Below, one piece after another: positions 55,095 to 64,000 of a stretch of DNA of 64,000 bases. The stretch is from Onthophagus taurus (taxonomy: Eukaryota; Arthropoda; Insecta; Coleoptera; Scarabaeidae): the NCBI RefSeq assembly GCF_036711975.1, contig NC_091972.1, forward strand, positions 19,845,001-19,909,000, read 5' to 3'. The notes under the pieces are model-generated. The model searched no databases. It saw only the letters and a program-made list of their open reading frames with translations, and was not told the DNA's origin. Both the position numbers and the translations under genes were made by a program. Positions within the stretch are counted from its first letter, which is position 1, and each line of letters starts with the position of its first letter.

Positions 55095-56723
55095 CCGGGT
55101 GTCCCTCAAAAATGGCTCACCCCCATATTTTTCTTTATTATTGGTGATATAAGAAAACCATTTGGAATGCATAGTTAGGTCGCTAAAACGGAATATTACG
55201 ACATGAAATCATTCTTTTTGTACTTCCGGTTATACCGGATGTGAGTTCTAATTTCGCTAATTTTAATAATAATAATAATTTTTTTTCTTCAGTTGGGTAG
55301 ACAGTATAATTTCACATAACCTTTACTTGAAAAAATTTTCACGATCGCCTATAATTTTTGAAAAAAAAAAAATTATTTTCGTTATTTTTTAACGTTTTAG
55401 TACTTTCGGGAAATGTATTACAACTTTTGACGCATAGTAGCTAGCTTAAGAGTACAAGCTACGTTATGTCCCTCTTGATTTGCTATTCCTCGAGCAGTGA
55501 TCACTGCTATGCTTTAGTTAGTGGTTCTTTTTTAATAATGGTGTAAATTAACAGTTGTATTAAATTAGTTTTAAAAGAAAAACGCTATTCAACAATTAAA
55601 TTTAATTCAATTGTAAGTTCGAAAAAACTAATTTTCTAAATTTTCAAAATGCTCCCGCCTCGATTTTGACATAATTGCATCTTGCGTATTGTCGATCTAA
55701 CGACTCGACGTTATTCCTGCGGAGATATTTAGGTAATACAATTTCTAACTCGATTTATTTTCCAATACCTCACGAGACCTTACTGATGTATTATACAGCT
55801 CATTTTTGATTTTGCCCCATAAAAAGAATCTAAAGGTGTGAGGTCAGGTGATCTGAGAGGTTTTAACCAAAATAAAGTAAACAATCCAAATTATAATGTA
55901 CATTGTAAGTTACTATCAGCTACAAAACATTTAGTGTAAAAGAACAAAAAATAAAGAAAAAAATAAAAAATAATTGAATTAAACTTAATTTGAAACTTAA
56001 TTTTTTTCTTAAATTTTGTGACAGTAATAATTTTAATTTGTTCACCGCTTTATATTTTCGATGTTAATTTCCTGTAAGATACAATGACTTTTGTCTCTGA
56101 TGATGGCTTTTGCCAAAACTAGTTAGACAACAAAAATATAAATAAACCAGTAAAAGTACAACAAAATTCAAAATTTTTTCTATCACGTTAAACAAACTGG
56201 TATAATGGATATTAACTTCAATTTCAACCTAATTAAACTTAATTGTTTGATCGCGTTTTTCTTTTAAAACTAATTTAATACAACTGTTAATTTAAACCAC
56301 CGACTAAAGCATAGCAGTGGATCACTGCTCGAGAAATAGCAAATCAAGAGGGACATAACGTAGTTTATACTATTAACCTAGCTACTATGCGTCAAAAGTT
56401 GTAATACATTTTCCGAAGGTACTGAAACGTTATAAAATAACGAAAATAATTTTTTTTTCAAAAATTATAAGCTATCGTGAAAATTTTTTCAAGTAAAAGT
56501 TATGTGAAATTATACTATCAACCCAACTGAAGAAAAAAAAATTATAGATTTAAAAAAATAGCGAAATTAGAACTCACATCCGGTATAACCGGAAGTACAA
56601 AAAGAATGATTTCATGTCGTAATAATCCGTTTTAGCGACCTAACTATGCATTCCAAATGGTTTTCTTATATCACCAATAATAAAGAAAAATATGGGGGTG
56701 AGCCACTTTTGAGGGACACCCGG
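55095..56723 (-). mobile_element. Palindromic mariner (DD41D-like) derivative nested in the DDE element
   Basis: The ends are CCGGGTGTCCCTCAAAAATG (55095) and its near complement, ending at 56723, with TA on both sides. Each arm is ~500 bp (55095-55610 and 56225-56723), so the element is mostly inverted repeat. The centre keeps a piece of transposase (separate entry). Excising it joins the interrupted right arm of the host element (AGCGAATATA to TATATTTCGCCCC). Confidence 0.8.
55640..55860 (-). pseudogene. DD41D-like mariner transposase C-terminal relic
   Basis: The minus strand reads PLRSPDLTPLDSFYGAKSKM and, further on, RRVVRSTIRKMQ. This matches the block around the third catalytic Asp and the C-terminal helix of the mariner at 34-35 kb (RSPDLTPLNFF, WGHLK, ENVRRSFEQ). 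Several stops interrupt it. The fragment explains the family of the surrounding palindrome. Confidence 0.65.
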
Positions 56724-56872
56724 TATATATTTCGCCCCGATTTCCAACCCTTATAACTCGCCCCAGGGGCTTTATTAGCACGTATAAAAAAATACGTAAA
56801 CCTTATTTTTAGCCATACTATCGCTGTACCAAATTTCAACAAAATCGGTGAGGGACAGTTCTGATACTTCCC

Positions 56873-57734
56873 TTGTTAGTTCTATGAACACGCTGTGTAG
56901 TGTATCTAATATCTTTGGATACTATCATCTATATACAGGATTTGACTTATCTGACATAGTTAAATGTAAAATCAGTAAAAATGTTGTTTTTATATCCTTT
57001 TTCAAATGATCTGGACATATTTTGGAAGAACAATTGAATATCTCAGGAAGTATTAACGCTATGAGTTAGCAACATATACGGTTGGATAACTAAATTTAGT
57101 TCTATTCATAATATGATAAAATAAATGGATTTTAAAGGGTTTTAAAATCCAAGGTCTTCGGTTTCAGTGGTTTAAGCGAAACAATTGAAAAATGAAAATC
57201 TTTTCAATAATACCAATAAAATAAAATGAAAAAAAAAACAAAATACGACGACATGTCAACAATATATAAAAAAATCATGATGACTCAAGCAGGAAACTGC
57301 TTTTAACTTACTCTTGAACGAAATACAGCTCAATCCCATAAGGTTCACTGGTAGATCATTGTACGTTTTGGCTATCTGGTAGGAAAAGAATCGGTGCGAG
57401 GAGAGGCGTGGTACCGTCACACAGTGGTCTAAATTCGAAAAAACCCGAACAAAAATATTTTAACGCAGTTTAGGTTGAGATAATTTTTTGAAACTTGGTA
57501 TGTGGCTATAGGACTATATGCTAAAGACTTTGTGAACATTTGGATCAAATATGTCAACCGGAAGTACTAATTTACTTGAGGCCACATTCTATTTTTTTCA
57601 TATAATTTAGGTCCTTAGAATTGGATAAATACAAAATTTTATACAACGCTATTAAATCATGAAGGATAGGTAAATACAAAATTGTTTAAAGTAAATTGGT
57701 TATATAGTAGTTTACTTCGATGTAAGGTTTGGTA
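56873..57734. other. Intergenic spacer, no feature seen
   Basis: No coding or repeat signal was recognised between the two DNA transposons. Confidence 0.35.
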
Positions 57735-59445
57735 AGGTGTCCCGCAACGATTGTACAAAACTGCATCAGTGTATTCTATGATCAAAAATAAACAAAAAAA
57801 GCCTAATAAACATAGGTCCGAAAATGGACCATTTTCGAGATATTCAAAGATTTAGTTTCATAAGTTGATATTGTTAACATCATGAATTTAAATTTGTTTT
57901 TATAATAATTAAGTCGTTACTATGATTACGATAAGTTGTCTAATCACAAAAAAAAATAATAATACTTCACGAAATTATTATTTTACTATTTAATTTAATA
58001 AAACTATTAAGTATGGCTCCTATTAATTACTCCAAGGAAGATATGGCGGATATGGTGTATTGTTACGGACTAGCTGATGGAAATGCGTCGTTAGCAGCTC
58101 GTCATTACGCGCAAAGGTTCCCGAACAGACGATTGCCTAATAGTCACACCTTTAGCAGACTATTTCTCAGATTAAAAGAAACGGGAAGCGTAACCCACAG
58201 CCATTCCACGGAGAGACATTACACAAGGCCGGTGGAATTAGAAGAAGCAGTTTTGAGAAGAATCGATGAAAATGCCTCAACCAGCATTAGAAGAATTTCT
58301 GCACAAGAAAACATTAACAAAACAACCGTTCACCGCATTTTAAGGGAGCAGTTGCTTTATCCTTATCATTACAACACCGTTCAAGCTCTAACAGAAAATG
58401 ATGGCGAAAAAAGAGAGATTTTTGTAGGTGGACCATACAGGAAGAGGTAGTAAACGTCGACTTTCCCATAAACATTGTATTTACGGATGAAGCAACATTT
58501 ACTCAAAGCGGAATTTTTAATATTCATAATGCGCACGTTTGGAGCGATGAAAATCCCCATGCAATACTAGAAACTCATCATCAGTGGCGATTCAGTGTTA
58601 ATATATGGGCTGGAGTTATAGGTGATCAGTTATTAGGTCCATTTTTTCTTCCAAAGAGATTGACAGCCGATGCCTACATACATTTTTTACAAAATGACCT
58701 TACAGAGGCATTTGATGAATTACTTCAACAAATTCTAGAAGATTGCTACTTTATGCACGATGGAGCACCAGCACATTATGCACGCGCCACTCGAGCATAC
58801 TTAAATAACAGATTTGGCAATAAGTGGATTGGCCGAGGAGGTCCTGTCCCGTGGTCACCTCGTTCACCAGATTTAAATCCGTTAGATTTTTGGTTTTGAG
58901 ACATTTTAAACCAATTGTTTATTCTGAAGACGTTCAAAATGTGCAGGATTTGAAGAATAAAATTACTAACGCATTTGACACAGTAAAACAAATTCCTGGT
59001 ATCTTTGAACGCATTAGAAGTTCATTTAGAAAACGTATCCGTTTGTGTTTAGAAGTAAATGGTGCGCATATTGAACATTTATTATGACATGAATCTTTTC
59101 CAATTTGTTAAATATTCGTTGTTTTTATGCTGGTTGAACGATTTTCTTCGACAATCTTTGTTACTTGTTTTGTTAAATTATTAATGAACTGTATTAATTA
59201 ACTTAATATTATCTTATTATTTATTAAACTTTATCTTAACCATCGTAACCATGGTAATCATATAATTACTGCATCTAAATCGTTAGAATTAATGATGTTT
59301 ACAATAGGTCAGCTTATGAAACTAAAACTTTGAATATCTCGAAATTGGTCCATTTTCGGACCTATGTTTATTAAACTTTTCTTGTCTGTTTTCGATCAGA
59401 GAATACGCTGATGCAGTATTGTACAATCGTTGCGGGACACCCTGA
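57735..59445 (+). mobile_element. DD41D-type mariner, copy 2
   Basis: Inverted ends GGTGTCCCGCAACGATTGTA (about 57736) and TACAATCGTTGCGGGACACC (ending about 59442) enclose a plus-strand transposase. TA lies next to each end within a base or two. Inverted similarity continues inward (AACATAGGTCCGAAAATGGA and its complement; CGAGATATTCAAAG and its complement). The repeats are therefore ~130 bp, far shorter than in the 33.4 kb copy. Confidence 0.88.
58013..59087 (+). pseudogene. DD41D mariner transposase, two frameshifts
   Basis: The transposase starts MAPINYSKEDMADMVYCYGL with a helix-turn-helix N-terminus (TSIRRISAQENINKTTVHRI), in frame to about 58440. A frameshift follows in the GAAAAAAGAGAG region. 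The next frame has the first catalytic Asp (NIVFTDEATFTQS), the second (YFMHDGAPAHY) and the third (RSPDLNPLDFW), with 41 residues between the last two. A second frameshift near 58895 moves the C-terminus (RHFKPIVYSEDVQNV..., to 59087) out of frame. All three catalytic Asp residues are present, in contrast to the 34 kb copy. Confidence 0.88.
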
Positions 59446-60002
59446 TAAATAAATCTTTAACTACAGAGTGTCTCACGTAACTGGTTCGTTAGAACTTTTT
59501 CAGGTTCCACTATTCGTACAATTTTGGTAGCATGGGTTGTTCATTCGGAACTTTCAATCTAAAATATTTTCAAGTTGGCTGCCACTTCCGCTCTACCGGA
59601 AGTAGACCATAACTTTCGTTATTTTAAATAGAATGCTATAGTTTTTATTACACCATTTAATTGTACGTAATAAAATAGGTTGACTTTGATAAATGTTATT
59701 GGTACCTAGCGTTTTTCGTTTTCGAGTTATTTTGGTTCTAAACTTTTTTTGGTAAATTTCACCATGCTCTTTAGAACTCCATATCTCAGCCAACGTTCAT
59801 TCAAAAAAGGTCTAAATTGGTACGATTATTCTTCAGATGCTGTCAAATAGATTGTCATTTGTTGTATCGGAGTATCTTATACAGGGTGGTCAAAAATTAA
59901 ATTATTGTTTCTCCATTTTCGATGACGAGAAAGTAGAAAATTTTAAATGGAACGCACCATGCTTTTTTAGCCTATCAGAAAGGGAATTTAATTTTCTATA
60001 AA
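59446..60002. other. Spacer with mariner-like end motifs
   Basis: No gene is seen. ACAGAGTGTCTCACGTAACT (59464) and ACAGGGTGGTCAAAAATTAA (59881) resemble ends of insect DNA transposons, but no matching partners were found. Confidence 0.3.
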
Positions 60003-60633
60003 TTATCTACGTTGCTTAGCAATATGTGTTTCTTCTTGTTCTGTTTCAGACCATTCTTCGTCATCTTCATCTTCGTTGCATCCTGCCTCATATAGCTCTT
60101 GTTCTGATTCTTGTTCTTCGTCATATTCATCTTCTTCTTCGCGATCTTTTTCTTCTTCCTGGTCTTCTACGTTGTCTATTATAAATAATCTTTTAGTCTC
60201 CATACTCATCTTTTTATGTTTTCTAGAAATGTGCTGTTGAAAATTACTTATAAATGGATGTGAGCTGAGTAGCAGTCTTTTAAATAGATCTGCATTCGTA
60301 TCCAGTCTACTACATTTCCTTGTGTGGCTCTCTCTAAATTTTCGGATTTTTTTGTTATTAGCTTCTTGCGCTTTTTCCGACAACTCTCCAATAGGTAGTA
60401 GAGCTTCTTTAATGACTGCAGATCCATGTATCAAAATTTTATGAACGCTGGTTGGCATATAGTACTAACCATAAAATGGACGTACTTTTCGGCAATTTTG
60501 AAACAATATTTTCGTACTCAGCATCTAGATACCTATTTCCCGCACAGAGAGGACGTGCGGAAAACGCGTTTTCCCGCACAAATGCTTTTTTGGTACCGCA
60601 ACTAACAGGAATATTTAATGACCAAATGTGCAT
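60003..60633 (-). pseudogene. Unnamed transposon-associated ORF with acidic tail, copy 2
   Basis: The frame 60458-60003 encodes MPTSVHKILIHGSAVIKEAL, LPIGELSEKAQEANNKK, SHTRKCSRLDTNADLFKRL and then a long Glu/Asp-rich tail. The adjoining upstream part (60633-60439; SLNIPVSCGTKKAFVRENAF, RYLDAEYENIVSKLPK) is in another frame, so a frameshift near 60455 separates them. It shares the MPTSxHKIL and LPIGxLSExAQE motifs with copy 1 at 21 kb. Because the family is dispersed, it is likely part of a mobile element; no terminal repeats were found. The function is unknown to me. Confidence 0.55.
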
Positions 60634-62689
60634 TTTTATAAGAAAAGGTTAATAAGAACGTTTTATACATTCGTGTGCAGATAACACTGTTTTAAAATAT
60701 TTAAAAAAATCTATAAAAATCAATTTGCAATCAATAAAATCAATATTGACGTTTTGAATTTCGGTTGATTTTTTCCTGTCAAAAACCCCACTGCAACTCA
60801 TATCGTCACACAGGGACGTTTTATTCGTTACAAAAAACATTGTACAATACTCATGCGGAAAGGATTGTTCCAGCATTCGCACGCAAATGCAGAACTCACT
60901 CCCTTCGGTCGTTCGTTCTGCAAACTAGCGTGCTCATGTGAAAAGCGAGCCTCTCCGCATTTGTATCGTAAATAACTATTAATTCATTGCAATTAATATT
61001 GTACCCACTGTTTATTGCAGCCAAGACAACGCCAAATCGCTGTATTAGTTCCTCGTCAATTCCTTAAATGAAGTATAAAGTGATTAGTACATGCGTGCTT
61101 ACCATAAAATTGTCATACCAATAATCTCTGATGATAATTTAGTAAAAGTACGTATGAACCAGACACCTTCCAAGTTCTAATTTCTAATCTGTATGAAATG
61201 TGAAGCAAACACACAAGAAACCGAATGTATGCATGGAGAACAAACAAACCAAACTTAAAACCTTCTAGCTCTACCGTTCATCTGTGAAATTTTTGCTCTG
61301 CATAAATAACATTCCATTCCAGATGATTAAATCAAATTCACATCAAAGAATTACAAGACCTACAACATGTATTAATAATTCAAATAAAGTTTTAAGAAAA
61401 CGAAGACTTTATACCTTGCCATCCACCATCGTGAAATAAAGAGAAAAGTTCTAATAGTTCAATTAACCGTTCAATTAAAAGTTCTTTAGTTCTAATATTA
61501 GTTCAATTAACCCCGGCCGTGAAAGCCTTCATACTTATAAAAAACGTAGATATAGTAGAAACCACGAAAGCTGGCAGTGACAGATCGCTTAAAAATGGTA
61601 TGAATCAAGATATGGACGTACGACTTAGATTCTTTCACCACATACATTTAAATGTAGGTTATGTTAGTAATGGAGGTTATATGTCAAACATTGTCAAAGA
61701 TATTATTTAAATGAATTTTCCTTTCAAAGAAAACATAGATTCATGACAACGCTCACAAGACGTTTCGATTTGAGGTTATAATTATAGAGTTACATCCCTT
61801 AGAAGAACAGACATACTTTTTCGACGTGGCCATTTGAATTGTACAGCAGACATATTAAACTAATGCTATTTCTTTCTAACACACATTACTCTCTAGCGGT
61901 TTGTGAACTACGTATGGCATTTGTAAAAGCGGAAAACGATGATTTACTGCCAGCTTTCGTGGCGTCTACTATATTTCAAGTGTTTCAGTTTTTTGCCGCA
62001 CTGTATCTAACAACCACTTCCGGTTGTTAGATATGCCTGAAACTTTAAGTCTGATATTCTATTATTGTTATGCGAGTTTACACCAAATATACGAGATTTA
62101 TCTTTTAAGAAAAAGAATATAAGCATTTTATATGAAAACGGTCCAATAACACACTCAGTCACTGATCATCTTTGATCGCTAATATCTTGGTAAGGAGCAA
62201 GTTAAAGCAAGATGTGGTTATCATGTTATATAGAGCACATCTCAAAGAATAAGAATATTCTAGCGACAAAAGTTCTTCTTGCGTCTTCTGCGAGATATAT
62301 ATGTTAAAACATTTTAATGTAACTTCAAGTAGGTGTTAATTAGCTTTAAAAGAAGTGCTTATTACGTATTTCTGCAAAAATATTTTAAAAATTAGAAAAG
62401 TGCCAAATGAAGACCTTTCTATACTGTTCAAGATAGCAACAACGCATTGTCTTGAAAAAGTGGAACACAATATATTTTCTTCATCTAAAGTTGTAGCATT
62501 TTATGATATTTAATACACAAGAATTGTAGTACTGTTTTATTGCGTACAGTTGGCACTAGAAAGTACATAAGACTTTATTCCTTTCACCTCTCAGTCTATT
62601 AAGACCTAAAGTACATGTAACATGTAAAAAAAACGAAAAAAAAAATTTTGAAAATTTGATTTTCGTTCACATTTTACCGCTTGTGGACC
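60634..62689. other. Intergenic region with inverted repeats
   Basis: No gene was recognised. Two structures stand out. The first is a ~28-bp inverted pair at 61550-61579 and 61946-61974 (CCACGAAAGCTGGCAGT and its complement). The second is a perfect 12-bp hairpin at 62004-62033. They may be the ends of a small non-autonomous element. Confidence 0.45.
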
Positions 62690-63627
62690 ACTGTGGTCAA
62701 TACATCTTTCCTTCTTACGTTAATATTATGGACATCGCTTCTGAAAGATAGGCGTTGTAGCAAGTAAGGAGGCCGTTGACTTTTAATAATTTTATAATGA
62801 GCGCAAGTTGCGTCTAGTTTACGTCTGTTCCTCATGTTCAACTACCTAGTCTCTGCTAACTTATCACTAATATGGTTATATTTACGAATTCCGTATATAA
62901 ACCTTAGACAACCGTTCTGAAGGTTCTGTATACAACGCCCACTCGCCCCCGGTAAATTTGGACCATAAACAACGTCGCAGTAATTTAATTTGCTTAGAAC
63001 CTAGCTATCACACAGCATATTTTTTAATTTAAGACATCCCTATAGGCATACAAGAGACGGAGGGCGCCATACCCACCCCGCAAGCACCTGGCCACATGCT
63101 CCTCAAACCTCAACTGATGATCCAATGTGACTCCTAAAATTTTTATATCCTCAGAAACAGTAAGAGGTTCGCCATCCACCACCAGTTGTCCGAATATCAA
63201 AGGTTTAATTGCCCTCCTTGTGACACTACCGCAAAGCAGAAGAACAGACGACTTAGATGGATTAAGCACAACCTCATGGCGTTTCGCAACATCAGAAAAT
63301 AATGCTACATCTGAGTTAAATTTTATGCAGGCATCATCCCAATTATTTGGATTAAAATTCAGCAGAAGCTGTGTATCATCTGCATACAAGTGAATCTGCG
63401 AATGCTCAAGAACTTGGTTAAAATCAGATGTATAAATAGAGAACAATAGTAGCCCCAAAATGGACCCCGAGGGACTCTACGAGTAACAAACAGAGCGCTC
63501 GATATCTGACTATTAATCTTCACAACCTGAGACCTATCCGACAAAAATGACTTTATCAAAATTACAGCCTGATTTCCAAGACCAAAATAATGTAGTTTAG
63601 ATGTAAGTATATTATAACTTTTGCTTT
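62690..63627 (-). mobile_element. LINE-F: 5'-truncated LINE
   Basis: Minus strand, from about 63627: YNILTSKLHYFGLGNQAVIL, IKSFLSDRSQVVKINSQISS, then (after a frameshift near 63460) the LLLFSIYTSDF block and the catalytic LYADDTQLLL. RT thumb sequence down to 63024 follows. After another break come NGCLRFIYGIRKY-like and SFRSDVHNIN-like C-terminal motifs to about 62690. The C-terminus closely matches LINE-A. The 5' end abuts the P-element fragment. Confidence 0.8.
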
Positions 63628-64000
63628 ACCAAGCAGAAAGGTTGTGACGGCTGTACTCAATAGAATGACACTGAGCACTGGTATCAACAAGAACTTGATG
63701 AATGTTTTGGCAACAGCTGTACAGGAAATGGATACATTAGATAGATATTGCTGCTTGTTATTTGATGAGATATCACTAGAACCCGGTTTATCATATACCA
63801 TGAAAACAGACACGATAGATGGGTTTGAGGATTGTGAGGACCACAAATCCACCAAGTTAGCTGATCATGCCATGATGTTCATGTTGCGTGAGCTAAGGAA
63901 GAAGTGGAAGCAGCCCATCGCTTTTTTTCTTTACGGAAGGTACACTGTCTGCTGCTGATATTCAACGAAATATTAAAGAAATAGTAAGTTCATGCCATGA
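63622..64000 (+). pseudogene. P-element/THAP9-like transposase fragment, runs off the window
   Basis: The plus frame reads PSRKVVTAVLNRMTLSTGIN, KNLMNVLATAVQEMD, DRYCCLLFDEISLEPGLSY, DTIDGFEDCEDHKSTKLADH and ALRELRKKWKQPIAFF-like residues. The CLLFDE block is the first catalytic Asp region of the RNase-H-like fold in P-element and THAP9 transposases, and GFED...KWKQPI is a family signature. A frameshift in the T run near 63923 moves the continuation (FTEGTLSAADIQRNIKEIV) into another frame, which is open to the window edge. The 5' part is lost where LINE-F begins. Confidence 0.8.

Larger units (their letters stand above)
52914..56872. mobile_element. Palindromic DDE-type DNA element, internally deleted and carrying a nested element
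   Basis: The left arm begins CAAGGGAAGTATCAGAACTG (about 52914), and the right end is its complement (near 56872). Outside them TTA occurs on both sides, a possible 3-bp duplication. The arms are long inverted repeats (about 52914-53640 and, on the right, 54500-55094 plus 56726-56872). They share blocks such as AGGGGTAGTTTACCCCCTGA and its complement. The centre holds transposase fragments on the minus strand (separate entry). A second element (55095-56723) is inserted in the right arm. Confidence 0.75.

Overview
The window looks like AT-rich insect nuclear DNA, probably from a beetle. It has short GT-AG introns (49-69 nt), TATA boxes, AATAAA signals, secreted chitin-binding (peritrophin-type, CBM_14) genes, and a dense mixture of insect-type transposons. 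The order Coleoptera is an inference from gene and transposon style; no marker here proves it.

Host genes. Four genes for secreted chitin-binding proteins are scattered through the window, three on the minus strand and one on the plus. Gene 1 (2700-3017, minus) and gene 2 (3509-4203, plus) form a divergent head-to-head pair with the same exon 1 length and the same splice phase. Gene 3 (25624-29846, minus) joins into one four-exon, ~739-residue protein with eight chitin-binding domains; a 1.9 kb intron filled with repeats hides the connection. Gene 4 (43817-51637, minus) is a giant mucin-like protein (~2,550 residues). It has three tiny 5' exons and one 7.5 kb last exon that encodes 14 chitin-binding domains separated by Thr/Pro/Ser linkers. 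All have a signal peptide. Their products would be exported and would bind chitin, most plausibly in the gut peritrophic matrix, with the Thr-rich linkers as likely O-glycosylation sites.

Layout. 1-2285: a ~180-bp satellite with three-unit higher-order periodicity. 2700-4203: genes 1 and 2. 4404-9255: a dead non-LTR retrotransposon (LINE-A) split by a second LINE (LINE-B) with a target duplication. 9352-11242: a Foldback-type element with a 9-bp target duplication. 11668-19960: two adjacent copies of another inverted-arm repeat family with Tc1 and hAT-like remnants inside. 20046-24215: remnants of Tigger/pogo, an unnamed transposon ORF, copia, and two LINEs. 25624-29846: gene 3. 30380-40270: a ~187-bp satellite opened at TTAA by an 8-kb piggyBac-like element, which holds a LINE that itself holds a mariner, plus a broken DDE-like ORF family next to it. 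41700-43380: a purine-biased tandem array. 43817-51702: gene 4 and its promoter. 52914-56872: a palindromic DDE element with a mariner-derived palindrome nested in it. 57735-59445: another DD41D mariner. 60003-60633: a second copy of the unnamed transposon ORF. 62690-64000: a truncated LINE abutting a P-element/THAP9-like transposase fragment that runs off the window.

No rRNA, tRNA or CRISPR signal was seen. Every transposon-encoded ORF I could read carries at least one stop, frameshift, deletion or truncation, so the mobile fraction looks inactive in these copies.
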